Source: Spirosoma sp. 48-14 (GTDB taxonomy: Bacteria > Bacteroidota > Bacteroidia > Cytophagales > Spirosomataceae). Taken from it: DNA of 64,000 nucleotides. Below are positions 1 to 9,314 of the stretch, piece after piece. Position 1 is the first letter of the stretch, and every line of letters starts with the position of its first letter. The notes below the pieces were generated by a model, which saw only the letters and a program-made list of their open reading frames with translations, did not search any database and was not told the DNA's origin. The DNA lies in the NCBI RefSeq assembly GCF_001898575.1, contig NZ_MKUD01000058.1:186001-250000 (forward strand), read 5' to 3'. Made by a program: the position numbers and the translations under genes.

Positions 1-882
1 TTAAGCAACAATGCGGCAACTTCCGTCCGGCGGGATAGCTGGGATTTGGGTTTCTATTCGGGTACCGATTTCCGCGTAATTCTGAACAATACGACCGGAG
101 CAGCCGCTGTTGCCCTGGCTAAAAATGACCTGACCCAGGTAACGGCTGCCGACACGGTTGGCCTATCCTTGAGTATCGGCAATTTTGATCCGGCTGGTTT
201 AAAATGGGTTGATGATGTATCAGGCGATCTTACCAAAACGGTTATCGCCAGCATTTCGGCTACCGATGCCGATAACAAAGTGTATATCATCAATCGGGGC
301 ACCAGCGGGTCAACGCCTGCCAAAGGCTGGGTGAAAGTTCGGATACTTCGCAACGGGACAACAGGTTATACGCTCCAATACGCAGGGATCAAAGAGACAA
401 CTTTCAAGACCGTTTCAATCCCGAAAAACGATGCCTACAATTTCAACTACCTCTCCTTTACCTCAGGTACTTTAGTCGATGTTGAGCCAGCGAAAGCCCG
501 TTGGGATATTGAATGGAGTGGTGGAGTTTACAAAACCAGCGATGGTACCAATGACATCCCCTACTACTTTGCCGATCAGGTCTATATCAATGTATTGGGT
601 GGTGTTACGGCGGCTGAGATCCTTACCTCTACGGTCTCATATGATGCCTACGCTGAAAGCAACATTGCCACCACTACATTCAAGAATGACAAATATGTGA
701 TTGGCTCAAACTGGCGCGTAGCGAGCCAGTCCTCAACGGGAGTTCGAACGGATCGATTCTATGTAGTGAAGGACGCTACAGGCAACGTCTACAAGCTCAA
801 GTTTATCAGCTTCGCTTCGCAGGATGGTGGCGAACGCGGCAAGCCAAAATTCGAATTCAAGCTGGTTAAGAAAGTCTCTTAA
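1..882 (+). CDS. hmuY: HmuY-family heme-binding protein (5' end outside window)
   Basis: The reading frame is open from the first base, so the N-terminus, signal peptide and start lie upstream; 293 residues are visible, ending at TAA 880-882. The opening residues contain SWDLGFYSGTDFRVILNN, which matches the conserved start of the HmuY fold, where a Trp-Asp and an FRVxLN segment form the first strands. Known HmuY proteins are surface lipoproteins that capture heme and hand it to a TonB receptor. Four heme-transport and heme-use genes follow on the same strand, which supports this role. Assignment to the family is good; heme binding itself is inferred from family and context. Confidence 0.85.
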   Translation, partial: LSNNAATSVRRDSWDLGFYSGTDFRVILNNTTGAAAVALAKNDLTQVTAADTVGLSLSIGNFDPAGLKWVDDVSGDLTKTVIASISATDADNKVYIINRGTSGSTPAKGWVKVRILRNGTTGYTLQYAGIKETTFKTVSIPKNDAYNFNYLSFTSGTLVDVEPAKARWDIEWSGGVYKTSDGTNDIPYYFADQVYINVLGGVTAAEILTSTVSYDAYAESNIATTTFKNDKYVIGSNWRVASQSSTGVRTDRFYVVKDATGNVYKLKFISFASQDGGERGKPKFEFKLVKKVS

Positions 883-939
883 GTCTCTGGCAACGTTGGC
901 ACTAAGTCGACGTGACCGTTTCCTTTTACCACAATCGCA

Positions 940-1812
940 ATGAAAAAACTACCCTATCTCCTACTCTGCCTTGGCTGTCTGCTGGGAGTTTTGACCAGCC
1001 ATCAGGCCGTATCAATGCCTGAAAGCCCCAAAGACGAACCCATCCGTATTGTTTCGCTGGATGGCACTGTCAGTGAAATTCTGTGCGATCTGGGTCTACA
1101 GGTGTATCTGGTTGGTGTTGATGTAACCAGCACGTATCCCGAATCCCTACAAAAACTCCCGAAAGTCGGCCATAACCGGAACATATCGGCCGAAGGGGTT
1201 ATCTCGCTAAAACCAACTCTTGTCCTGACGTCGCAAAATGCAGGTACTAAACCCGAAGTGATCGATCAGATCAGATCGGCAGGCATAAAGGTGATTGCAT
1301 TTGGACAGGACTATAGCATTGCCGGATCGAAAAAACTGATTCAGGACGTAGCCAATACCTGTCAGGTTGCTTCGCGTGCCAAAGCCCTGATTAAAAAACT
1401 CGATGCCGATCTGGCGCAGGTCAAAAAAGCGGCTGGCAAGCCAAAAGTTCTGTTCATTTATGCACGGGGAACGGGCACCATGATGGTATCGGGCCGAGGT
1501 ACACAGGTCGACAAAATGATTGAATTAGCCGGAGGGACCAATGCAGCCTCCGACTTCGAGAATTACAAGCCCCTTACAGCCGAAGCCCTCGTTACGGCCA
1601 ACCCTGATGTCATTCTGCTGTTCGACACTGGCCTTGAAAGTCTGGGTGGCGCATCCGGCTTGCAAAAAGTGCAGGGTATTGCCCAGACGAATGCGGGTAA
1701 GACCGGGCAAATCGTCACCATAGATGGGCACTTACTGAGTGGCTTTTCACCTCGTTTAGGCAAAGCACTACAGGAATTAGCCCAGAAAATCAGTCAAAAA
1801 CCTAAGGCCTAA
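940..1812 (+). CDS. hmuT: Heme ABC transporter substrate-binding protein
   Basis: 290 residues with a Sec signal peptide in the first 25 residues (MKKLPYLLLCLGCLLG, then a run ending near AVS). The rest has the TroA/BtuF-type layout: an N-terminal lobe starting IRIVSLDGTVSEIL, a long linking helix (KALIKKLDADLAQVKKA) and a C-terminal lobe with PDVILLFDTG. Length is normal for periplasmic heme or cobalamin binding proteins. It lies between the HmuY gene and a FecCD permease that begins 4 bases after its stop, so it very probably feeds heme to that transporter. Cobalamin or siderophore as substrate is less likely because of the HmuY and HemS neighbours. Confidence 0.88.
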   Translation: MKKLPYLLLCLGCLLGVLTSHQAVSMPESPKDEPIRIVSLDGTVSEILCDLGLQVYLVGVDVTSTYPESLQKLPKVGHNRNISAEGVISLKPTLVLTSQNAGTKPEVIDQIRSAGIKVIAFGQDYSIAGSKKLIQDVANTCQVASRAKALIKKLDADLAQVKKAAGKPKVLFIYARGTGTMMVSGRGTQVDKMIELAGGTNAASDFENYKPLTAEALVTANPDVILLFDTGLESLGGASGLQKVQGIAQTNAGKTGQIVTIDGHLLSGFSPRLGKALQELAQKISQKPKA

Positions 1813-1816
1813 ACCG

Positions 1817-2920
1817 ATGGATACCCTCGCCGTGGTTCGTAATCCTTCGTTGAAAACAGTGTCCTCGCCCTCGTCGATAAAACGATCCGTTAACCCCTGG
1901 CTGATGCCAGCCTTACTTGCTGGGCTAGTGGCAACCGTCGTTTTTTCGATAGGAATTGGTGCTGTACGCGTGTCGTCTTACGAAATCGGGTTAATTATAG
2001 CCCGGTCATTCGGCTACACCGTTGCTGTTGATCCGACGAAGGAAGCCATTCTTTTAGCCATCCGCTTGCCACGCGTTTGTCTGGCTGTACTGATTGGCGC
2101 AGGCCTGGCCATTTCAGGCGCTGCCATTCAGGGGCTTTTTCGAAATCCGCTGGCCGATCCAGGCCTGATTGGCATTTCATCAGGAGCATCGCTGGCGGCT
2201 GTTACGATGATCGTGCTTGAAGTGAGTTTTTTCCAGAAGCTGAGTGGTATGCTGGGGCTGTATGCCTTATCGGTGGTAGCCTTTTCAGGCGCCTGCGTGA
2301 CCGCCTTTCTGGTGTACCGAATTGCGCGAATAGCCGGGAAAGATATCATTACAACCATGCTACTCACGGGTATTGCGATCAATGCGTTATCGGGTGCATT
2401 GACGGGTATTATGACCTATCTGGCTACGGATGAGCAACTTCGCAATATCACCTTCTGGAGCCTGGGCAGTCTGGGCGGTGCTAGCTGGACATCGGTTCTG
2501 GCCATTTTACCCTTTACGATTATTGCGCTGGTTGGCATTCCCCGCCTGGGCAAATCCTTAAATCTGCTGGCGCTGGGCGAAAGCCAGGCGAGTATGCTGG
2601 GTGTGAATCTAAAACTTGTCAAACGGCAGGTCATTCTTTTCTCAACGCTGGCCGTCGGCACCTCAGTAGCTGTTGCGGGCATCATTGGATTCGTCGGGCT
2701 GGTAGTTCCCCACCTGATTCGGATGGGGGCCGGTTCCGACCATCGACGTGTCTTGACCGGCTCTGCGCTGGGTGGCGCCATTATCCTGACACTGGCCGAT
2801 TCTCTTTCCCGAACCCTGGTGGCACCCGCCGAACTGCCAATTGGCATTCTGACAGCTCTAGTCGGAACGCCTGTTTTCTTATGGATTTTAGTTCGTGAAC
2901 GACGTCGCACGCTTGCCTAA
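1817..2920 (+). CDS. hmuU: Heme ABC transporter permease (FecCD family)
   Basis: 367 residues with about ten hydrophobic segments from residue 32 onward, typical of FecCD/BtuC inner-membrane permeases. Family signatures are visible: LRLPRVCLAVLIGAGLAISG, GLFRNPLADPGLIGISSGA, and near the C-terminus GIIGFVGLVVPHLIRM followed by GSDHRR. The first 30 residues are a polar extension longer than usual for the family. It starts 4 bases after hmuT and is followed 11 bases later by the ATPase gene, so translation is probably coupled. It would carry heme across the inner membrane. Confidence 0.9.
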   Translation: MDTLAVVRNPSLKTVSSPSSIKRSVNPWLMPALLAGLVATVVFSIGIGAVRVSSYEIGLIIARSFGYTVAVDPTKEAILLAIRLPRVCLAVLIGAGLAISGAAIQGLFRNPLADPGLIGISSGASLAAVTMIVLEVSFFQKLSGMLGLYALSVVAFSGACVTAFLVYRIARIAGKDIITTMLLTGIAINALSGALTGIMTYLATDEQLRNITFWSLGSLGGASWTSVLAILPFTIIALVGIPRLGKSLNLLALGESQASMLGVNLKLVKRQVILFSTLAVGTSVAVAGIIGFVGLVVPHLIRMGAGSDHRRVLTGSALGGAIILTLADSLSRTLVAPAELPIGILTALVGTPVFLWILVRERRRTLA

Positions 2921-2931
2921 ATCGCCAAACT

Positions 2932-3726
2932 ATGCTGGAAGTCAGAAATATTTCCTACCAGATTCGGGGTCAAAAACTCCTTAACAACGTTTCGTTTCAG
3001 GCAAAACCGGGCGAGTTATTGGCTATCGTAGGGGCGAACGGAGCCGGAAAGTCAACCTTGCTGAAACTGTGTACCCGAGAGATAAAGCCCTCTGGCGGAA
3101 CCGTCAATCTTCTTGGGAAAAATCTGGAAGGCTACGCCGAAAAAGAACTTGCCTTATTTCGGGCGGTGATGCCGCAGCAAAACGCCGTCGTTTTTCCATT
3201 TCTGGTTAGTGAACTCGTGCTCATGGGCCGCTATCCCCATTTCGATTTCTACCCTTCCGAACATGATTATCAGGTTGCCGAATTAGCCCTCAAAAAAGTA
3301 GGGATGTGGGAATTTGCCTCCCGCGTCTTCAACACGCTATCCGGTGGTGAACAGCAACGGGTACAACTCGCGCGGGTACTGGCACAAATCTGGGATGCAT
3401 CGGAAGGGATTTTATTTCTGGATGAACCCATCACGGGCCTCGATCTGCTTCATCAGCATCAGTTACTGGAGATTGCCCGCGAATTCACCCAAAAAGGCTT
3501 TTGTGTCGTTGTCATCCTGCACGATCTCAATCTGGCCGCTCAATATGCCGATCAGATCGTCATGCTACGAGCAGGGCATATAGAAGCTATCGGTACACCG
3601 CAGGAAGTAATTACAGTCGATACGATCCAGCGCGTGTTTAATCTGGCGGTCTGGCTCGTCAGCCATCCTGAGCTTGACTGCCCTATGATCGTTCCCCAGC
3701 AGCATCAATTTTCCGAACATAACTGA
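2932..3726 (+). CDS. hmuV: Heme ABC transporter ATPase
   Basis: 264 residues, a single nucleotide-binding domain. Walker A is GANGAGKST (residues about 34-42), the Q-loop is in VMPQQNAVVFPF, the signature is LSGGEQQRVQLARVL, Walker B is GILFLDEPITGLD, and the switch histidine is in VILHDLNLAAQYAD. Length and the extended SGGEQQRVQLARVLAQI block fit HmuV/FecE-type ATPases. It pairs with the upstream FecCD permease and energises heme import. The final 40 residues after the H-loop are typical for the family. Confidence 0.92.
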   Translation: MLEVRNISYQIRGQKLLNNVSFQAKPGELLAIVGANGAGKSTLLKLCTREIKPSGGTVNLLGKNLEGYAEKELALFRAVMPQQNAVVFPFLVSELVLMGRYPHFDFYPSEHDYQVAELALKKVGMWEFASRVFNTLSGGEQQRVQLARVLAQIWDASEGILFLDEPITGLDLLHQHQLLEIAREFTQKGFCVVVILHDLNLAAQYADQIVMLRAGHIEAIGTPQEVITVDTIQRVFNLAVWLVSHPELDCPMIVPQQHQFSEHN

Positions 3727-3749
3727 CCAATTTACCCCCTCAATAGCAA

Positions 3750-4775
3750 ATGATTACAGCACAAAGCCTGAAAGAACGCTGGGCGATCTTTAAACAGGAA
3801 AACCCCAAAACCAGAATCCGGGATGCCGCCAACCAACTGGGCGTCAGTGAAGCCGAATTAGTAGCTACGCAGGTTGGCGATACAGTCCAACGACTGGAAG
3901 GCGATTTCCGCGAACTGCTCAAAGACGTACCGACGCTCGGTTATGTTATGGCGTTGACACGTAACGATACCATCGTTCATGAGCGTAAAGGTGTTTACGA
4001 AAAGATATCGTTTAAGGATCAGACCGGCCTGGTGCTAGGTCCCGATATTGATCTGCGTTTGTTCATGTCGCACTGGCATTTTGGATTTGCTGTCAATGAA
4101 AACGATCGCAAAAGCCTGCAATTCTTCGATCAGGACGGGATGGCTGTACATAAAATTTATATGACCGACAAATCGGATAGTGCTGCCTATGAAGCGCTAG
4201 TCCAGAAATATCTTGCTACCGACCAAACCGCCCCCGTCGTTACAGTACCATACCCTGAAAAAACGAATGATGTAAACAATGCAGACATTGATATCCAGGC
4301 TTTTCAGGCAGACTGGCTGGCGATGCAGGATACACACGAGTTTTTTAGCTTGTTACGTAAACACAAACTCGAACGTGAACAAGGGCTAAAACTCGCGCCC
4401 GAAGGCCATGCCAAGCAGATTTCTGTCGATCAGCTTAAAAAGCTATTTGAAACGGCTGCTCAGCGTGAATTGCCAATTATGATTTTTGCATCAAGCCCTG
4501 GTTGTATTCAGATTCACACGGGTCCGGTAAAAAAACTGGTGAGCATGGGCCCCTGGTACAACGTGCTCGATCCTGAATTCAATATGCACCTGCGGGAAGA
4601 TCAAATCAACAGCATCTGGGTAACGCGCAAACCCACGAAAGATGGTATCGTGACCGGCCTGGACCTATTCGATAAAGACGGCAACACCATTGCTTTGATT
4701 TTTGGAAAACGTAAACCCGGCGTTCCCGAAATGCGGGAATGGCAAAACGCAGTAAACGAAGCCATTGCCGCCTGA
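3750..4775 (+). CDS. hmuS: Hemin-handling protein, HemS/ChuS family
   Basis: 341 residues, the usual length of ChuS/HemS/HmuS proteins, which are built of two similar halves. The N-half begins with the helical stretch LKERWAIFKQENPKTRIRDA and the phrase GVSEAELVATQVGD. The C-half carries SPGCIQIHTGPVKKL and GPWYNVLDPEFNMHL, both strongly characteristic. Family members bind heme in the cytoplasm and degrade it or pass it on, releasing iron. It is the last gene of the operon, 23 bases after hmuV, with a hairpin terminator downstream. Whether it is a true oxygenase or a carrier cannot be told from sequence. Confidence 0.9.
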   Translation: MITAQSLKERWAIFKQENPKTRIRDAANQLGVSEAELVATQVGDTVQRLEGDFRELLKDVPTLGYVMALTRNDTIVHERKGVYEKISFKDQTGLVLGPDIDLRLFMSHWHFGFAVNENDRKSLQFFDQDGMAVHKIYMTDKSDSAAYEALVQKYLATDQTAPVVTVPYPEKTNDVNNADIDIQAFQADWLAMQDTHEFFSLLRKHKLEREQGLKLAPEGHAKQISVDQLKKLFETAAQRELPIMIFASSPGCIQIHTGPVKKLVSMGPWYNVLDPEFNMHLREDQINSIWVTRKPTKDGIVTGLDLFDKDGNTIALIFGKRKPGVPEMREWQNAVNEAIAA

Positions 4776-4797
4776 CGTTTCTAAACCCCTAAAAACT

Positions 4798-4831
4798 CAG
4801 AAGCCCTACCTGTGAATGGTTAGGGCTTCTG
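4798..4831. terminator. Bidirectional terminator between hmuS and the minus-strand cytochrome-like gene
   Basis: An inverted repeat, CAGAAGCCCTAcC against GTTAGGGCTTCTG, with one mismatch and an 8-base loop. On the minus strand it is followed by GAGTTTTT; on the plus strand by GAATTTAT. It lies between two convergent genes and probably serves both. Confidence 0.75.
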
Positions 4832-4846
4832 AATTTATCGGATGAA

Positions 4847-5341
4847 TCAATGCTCTTCGTGATGATGCTCATGTTCTTCTTCACCTGCCGGAGCCGGAAT
4901 CTGATTTTTTAAGCCCTTGGCCCAGTCAGCCAGCAGTTTCGCATCTTCGGGGCTAACTTTGGCATCGCCGTGAATCCACAGATAAGAACCAATAGGCATT
5001 GACCCTTCCGTAACGACCTCCTCAACTTCGTCAAGTTTATGCCGAGCTCGTTTGGGTTGATAAGTAGCAAACTCTGAGAAATTTAGCTCTCGTTTCCCTT
5101 CATCAATGTGATGGCTTAACCACCAGGCTACAGGCTGAATGTTGTTGTACCAAGGATAGGTCGTATTGTTGGAATGACAGTCGTAGCAGGAACGTTTCAG
5201 TACCGTCTGCACATTGGCAGGTACGGCGTATTTAGTGGTAATGTCGTTGGGCGACATCCCTGAAGCCTGGTTCTTTTCGGGGCGGAAAAACTGGATGAGA
5301 ACCAGGATCACAAGTAGGGCAATGAGAATTTTACGAACCAT
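4847..5341 (-). CDS. Heme-binding domain protein, cytochrome c-like (CxxCH)
   Basis: 164 residues. An N-terminal hydrophobic segment (ILIALLVILVLIQFF, residues 4-18) anchors or exports the protein. One heme c attachment motif, CYDCH, sits at about residue 52 in the block RSCYDCHSNNTTYPWY, which is diagnostic of the Haem_bd family common in Bacteroidota. A later methionine in EGSMPIGSYLWIHGDAK could be the distal heme ligand. The tail is rich in His and Glu and may bind metal. The gene is convergent with the heme uptake operon and shares its terminator, but has no close partner, so the electron-transfer partner is unknown. Confidence 0.8.
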   Translation of the reverse strand: MVRKILIALLVILVLIQFFRPEKNQASGMSPNDITTKYAVPANVQTVLKRSCYDCHSNNTTYPWYNNIQPVAWWLSHHIDEGKRELNFSEFATYQPKRARHKLDEVEEVVTEGSMPIGSYLWIHGDAKVSPEDAKLLADWAKGLKNQIPAPAGEEEHEHHHEEH

Positions 5342-5405
5342 AGTTGTTTAGGATTACGGTTCAATATAGAAAGAAGAACTATTCCTAAATTAACTAATGA
5401 TTAAA

Positions 5406-6128
5406 TCATTCCAGCGACTGCATCAGCGCCTGTGCTTTGCGAATGTTGGCGTTCTGCCGATCAGTTTCGATCAGGCCGTCACGAAGGCGGATAATCCGGT
5501 GGGCATATTCGGCAATATCCTCTTCGTGCGTTACCATAATCACAGTATTGCCTTTGCTGTGAATCTGGTCGAAGAGGTCCATAATCTCGTACGATGTTTT
5601 GGTATCGAGGTTTCCCGTCGGTTCATCAGCCAGCAAAATACTGGGGTCGTTGACCAGTGCCCGCGCCACCGCCACCCGTTGCCGCTGACCGCCCGATAGC
5701 TCATTGGGGCGGTGCCCAGCCCGGTTTTCGAGCCCAACATTTTTTAGAGCCAGCATGGCTTTCTCGATACGGTCAGCTTTGCTATAACCCGCATAGATAA
5801 GTGGAAGCGCTACGTTTTCGAGGGAGGTTTGTCGGGGAAGCAGATTGAACGTCTGGAACACGAAGCCGATTTCTTTATTCCGAACTTCGGCCAGTTCGTT
5901 TTCACCCATACGACTTACATCCTGGTTATTCAGAATATACTGCCCCGACGTTGGTGTGTCCAGACAGCCTACAATATTCATCAGTGTCGATTTACCAGAG
6001 CCGGAAGGCCCCATAAATGCAACATACTCCCCTTTCTGAATACTAATGGTAATGGATTTGAGTGCTTCGATCACTTCGGTACCCATTACGTATCGTTTGG
6101 CAATATTGTGGGTTTCAATAATATTCAT
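5406..6128 (-). CDS. ABC transporter ATP-binding protein, LolD/MacB-like
   Basis: 240 residues: Walker [13 protein letters not shown] (about residues 40-51), Q-loop in [15 protein letters not shown], signature [15 protein letters not shown], Walker [13 protein letters not shown] and H-loop [12 protein letters not shown]. This pattern, especially FQTFNLLPR and ADEPTGNLD, places it in the LolD/MacB/FtsE group that works with MacB-type or LolCE permeases in lipoprotein or substrate export across the periplasm. No permease gene adjoins it, so its partner must be elsewhere. It follows the large TPR membrane protein by 56 bases on the same strand and may share its transcript. Confidence 0.85.
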   Translation of the reverse strand: MNIIETHNIAKRYVMGTEVIEALKSITISIQKGEYVAFMGPSGSGKSTLMNIVGCLDTPTSGQYILNNQDVSRMGENELAEVRNKEIGFVFQTFNLLPRQTSLENVALPLIYAGYSKADRIEKAMLALKNVGLENRAGHRPNELSGGQRQRVAVARALVNDPSILLADEPTGNLDTKTSYEIMDLFDQIHSKGNTVIMVTHEEDIAEYAHRIIRLRDGLIETDRQNANIRKAQALMQSLE

Positions 6129-6184
6129 AGAATCCTGATCTGAGCGAACTGAACACTGTCGTTTGGCTTACTAGCAAAGCTACC

Positions 6185-9100
6185 TTATTGTAGGAATTTT
6201 TGACGGCTGTTTTCGATTGACGCCAGTTTTTCCTGATAAGTCCGCAGAAATGCCTGATAATCGGTAGGGTTGGCCGCAGTCCGTAGTTTCTCCAGACCAT
6301 TTCTGGCATAATCGAACAGGCTCATATCCAGGCAAAGCGATACATACGTTTTGAGAAGTTCGGCATTGTCTTCGTTGTAAGGCAACGCCGTCAACACCAG
6401 GCTATAGGCCTGCCTGGTCTGCTTTTGCTGTTGTTCAAACTGAGCAAACGTAGTTGCCATTCGCGCGTTTAGCGGAGCCAGTTGTATCGCCTGTCGATAC
6501 GCTTTGCGGGCCTTGGCAGGCTGTCGCGTACGTTCGTAGGTCTGTCCCAGCCAGTAAAAACGCTCGGCCTGATAATCGGGCAAAATGGGTTGTTTCGCCA
6601 TGATTTCAGCTGCGCCCACGCTCCGTCGGAAAGCCGCCAGCCGAATAGCTGTTACCGTACGCAACGACAAGGCAATCGGACTAACTTTGGATGAATCAGG
6701 TATTCCGGCCAATACCAATTGAGCATTTCGCCATTGCAACTGATCAAGAAAATCGTTCGCAAGGGCAACCCCAGCCACCGATTTTAAACTTGGGTCCTGA
6801 ATGGTTTCCCAATATGCCCCGCGATTGGGATCATCAAGCCGATAGGTAGCATAAAACGCTTTTTCAAGATCGTTTTCGGGTTTGCGTTCCTGATAATATA
6901 CCTGCTTGATTGCCTGCACAGCCGGGTCGCCATGCGCTGCCGTTTCCCAAAGTGACTGCGCCAACACCGGGTCATTCGCTTTAGTCAACGCAATAGCTCG
7001 GTAATAAATAGAAGTCGTATCGGAATTATAACCAAGGATATCAGCCGCCCGGCGATACAGCCCCTGCTCCATCATCCAAAGGCCTGCAATAGCCCGGTAA
7101 GAAGATCCATTTTGCTGATCACCCTCGGCCAATTGAGTCATCAGCCCGAAAGCTGCCGGATGATCATGTCGTTTGTATTCCGCTACAGCAAGCGCCAATA
7201 GAATCTCATCTGTAAAATCCTGATTGGCAGGCTGTGTCGACAGTTGCTGCATGGTTTTGGTCAAGCCAGCATCCGTCTGTCTGGTAGCCAGCGTATAATT
7301 GAACAAGCTGGCAAATCGCCCGATACTCAGACCTTGACCTGCTGGTTTGTCGGCTAACCAGTCAGGTCGTTTCGGTTGAGCTGTGTCGGTCTGAGCCACG
7401 AGCCGGAGGGCCAGCACATTGGCCTGATACGACTCATAAGACGATTCCTTCACCTGTTTGGCCAGCGTAGAATCGGCCCGAAGCACATTAGGATTTCGCG
7501 CATACAAGGCCAGCAGATTCGACTCAGGCACCTCAGTCTGATCGGCATGGTTTGCAGCTGCTGTGAAGTAATAATAGGCTGAATCGGCTACGCTGGTGCG
7601 GGCATAGAGATACCCCAGATTATTCTGCAACTCACCACTTTTCGGAAACGCCCGGATGCCCCGTTGCAGGCTTTTAACGGCTTCGAAGAATAAATTGGTC
7701 TGTAAATACGTCTGACTCAATCCAGCATAAGCCTGCGGGCTGGGCTGTTTGAGTAATGCCTGCTGGAAATAGAAAGCGGCTGCGGTCTGGTTATTCGTTG
7801 CCAGGGCCTGCGTAGCCAGCGAATAATTGGATTTATGGTTTTGGAACTCCTGTTCAAGCGCTAACTGGTAAAAGGCACTGGCCGACGCCGATTCACCACT
7901 AGCCGTATAATAATCCCCCAGGCCATTATAGTAGCCCGCCACTCCCTGCCGAAACGTAATCAGGCCACCCGATGCCAGCAGAACCGCAAAGACGACGACG
8001 CCGACAATCCGAAACAGACTAAGTTCCAGCCGTTTGGGTTTGTATAGAATGCGATATACCGCCAGATTCTGCTGGTAAATGGGCCAGAAATTGATGACAA
8101 CATAGGCCAGAAAAACAAGCCCCATCGCTAAATGGGTATATACAATGACATCCTCAAACAACTCAACAACAGGGTCATTGGCTGTAGCAAACGCATACGC
8201 CATGGTAAGCGTAGTTAGCATGGCCAATCCTACATACAGAAAGGCCCCAGAATCACGAAAGGACACCACATCCTGCTGCTCAATCATCCGGCGAAAGCCC
8301 CAAATGCCAGTGACTAGCGTAATAAGATACAACAGAAAAGGGCTGATTGCCAGCACATCCCAATCAATAGACCGGGTATTCTTAAGCCAGATTAGTGCCA
8401 GATTAATCAGGTACAAAAAGCTGATAACAAGCAGGTTGTTGATACCCAATGCCCGTTTTGAACTTCCGGCGGTGCTCCCTTCTTCAGCCCGTCCAACGGA
8501 GGTTAGCCAAACCAGGCCTGCAATTATTTCGGCCGCCATGAAGAAGATAAAGCCAACACTACACGTAAGCAATACGGGCATCCCGTAGCTTACAATCAAT
8601 AGGCCCGGAAACTTCACCGGCGACACAACTGCCAAACCGGCCGCTACCAAAATCGTCAGCAGGCCAAACGCAGCCATACGTATCAGAATCGGGAAATCGG
8701 AGCGAAAAGCGTGGAAATAATAGCTTACCGATCCAAACAAAAAAGCCAGCAGTAAAAAAATGTAATTACCACCCAGCCCTGGTACTTCGAGCATTTCCCA
8801 GCGAAAAAAGGCCAGGCCCAGAATCAGGATACCCATACTGATCAGATACCGAATCCGGTCGAAATGGGTAACCGCACTCATCACCAGCACAAAAGCGACA
8901 CAGATACCTACCAGAAAAGCAGTAGCCGTCTCGGGTCGTATTTGCATGGCTCCTGCTAAAAATTGCTCCGAAACAGCGTAGGCTTTCCCATTCACGGCAT
9001 AATCGAGCAGGCCATCGGAGAAGTTATAAAAGGTAACAGGTACGTCGGCCAACTCGCTGAGGACATCCCAATGAACAGCATTGCCCAACCCACGTATCCA

Positions 9101-9205
9101 GGCAATGACAAATAGGAACAGGCTGATAATGAATAAGCTGATACTAACTAGATAGGCAAATCGGTAGGACCGATTCCAGTCTTTCCAGAAAAATAAAGAT
9201 GACAT
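6185..9205 (-). CDS. Large polytopic membrane protein with C-terminal TPR repeats
   Basis: About 1006 residues from the ATG at 9205; a GTG five codons upstream (9220) is an alternative start. The N-terminal 430 residues hold about a dozen hydrophobic segments, with a soluble stretch near residues 50-90 (VTFYNFSDGLLDYAVNGKAY). The rest is a long TPR solenoid, seen as repeated units such as GLGDYYTASGESASASAFYQ, YAGLSQTYLQTNLFFEAVKS and LGYLYARTSVADSAYYYFT. The design suggests an inner-membrane protein with a large periplasmic or cytoplasmic scaffold. I do not recognise a characterised family, and the function is unknown. The LolD-like ATPase gene follows directly. Confidence 0.75.
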   Translation of the reverse strand: MSSLFFWKDWNRSYRFAYLVSISLFIISLFLFVIAWIRGLGNAVHWDVLSELADVPVTFYNFSDGLLDYAVNGKAYAVSEQFLAGAMQIRPETATAFLVGICVAFVLVMSAVTHFDRIRYLISMGILILGLAFFRWEMLEVPGLGGNYIFLLLAFLFGSVSYYFHAFRSDFPILIRMAAFGLLTILVAAGLAVVSPVKFPGLLIVSYGMPVLLTCSVGFIFFMAAEIIAGLVWLTSVGRAEEGSTAGSSKRALGINNLLVISFLYLINLALIWLKNTRSIDWDVLAISPFLLYLITLVTGIWGFRRMIEQQDVVSFRDSGAFLYVGLAMLTTLTMAYAFATANDPVVELFEDVIVYTHLAMGLVFLAYVVINFWPIYQQNLAVYRILYKPKRLELSLFRIVGVVVFAVLLASGGLITFRQGVAGYYNGLGDYYTASGESASASAFYQLALEQEFQNHKSNYSLATQALATNNQTAAAFYFQQALLKQPSPQAYAGLSQTYLQTNLFFEAVKSLQRGIRAFPKSGELQNNLGYLYARTSVADSAYYYFTAAANHADQTEVPESNLLALYARNPNVLRADSTLAKQVKESSYESYQANVLALRLVAQTDTAQPKRPDWLADKPAGQGLSIGRFASLFNYTLATRQTDAGLTKTMQQLSTQPANQDFTDEILLALAVAEYKRHDHPAAFGLMTQLAEGDQQNGSSYRAIAGLWMMEQGLYRRAADILGYNSDTTSIYYRAIALTKANDPVLAQSLWETAAHGDPAVQAIKQVYYQERKPENDLEKAFYATYRLDDPNRGAYWETIQDPSLKSVAGVALANDFLDQLQWRNAQLVLAGIPDSSKVSPIALSLRTVTAIRLAAFRRSVGAAEIMAKQPILPDYQAERFYWLGQTYERTRQPAKARKAYRQAIQLAPLNARMATTFAQFEQQQKQTRQAYSLVLTALPYNEDNAELLKTYVSLCLDMSLFDYARNGLEKLRTAANPTDYQAFLRTYQEKLASIENSRQKFLQ

Positions 9206-9253
9206 GCCCAAGTAACGCACGTAACAGCGTGTTAGTGCCTATGTAACATAGAC

Positions 9254-9301
9254 ATCCTGTCCGCAAAGAAAGTCTGAACCGTATCGTCATGCGGACAGGA
9301 T
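9254..9301 (-). terminator. Inverted repeat downstream of malQ
   Basis: A perfect 12-bp inverted repeat, ATCCTGTCCGCA against TGCGGACAGGAT, with a 24-base loop. It lies just past the malQ stop on the minus strand, before the TPR membrane gene. There is no clear U-run, so it may be a transcript-end stabiliser rather than an intrinsic terminator. Confidence 0.5.
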
Positions 9302-9314
9302 ATACACCACCGTG

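Noticed and set aside
2416-2910. 164-codon minus-strand frame
   Set aside because: Antisense shadow of the hmuU permease; biased toward Arg, Pro, Thr and Ser, with no domain pattern.
8145-8588. 147-codon plus-strand frame
   Set aside because: Antisense to the membrane part of the TPR protein; composition rich in Ser, Arg and Thr as expected for the reverse of hydrophobic codons, and no family resemblance.
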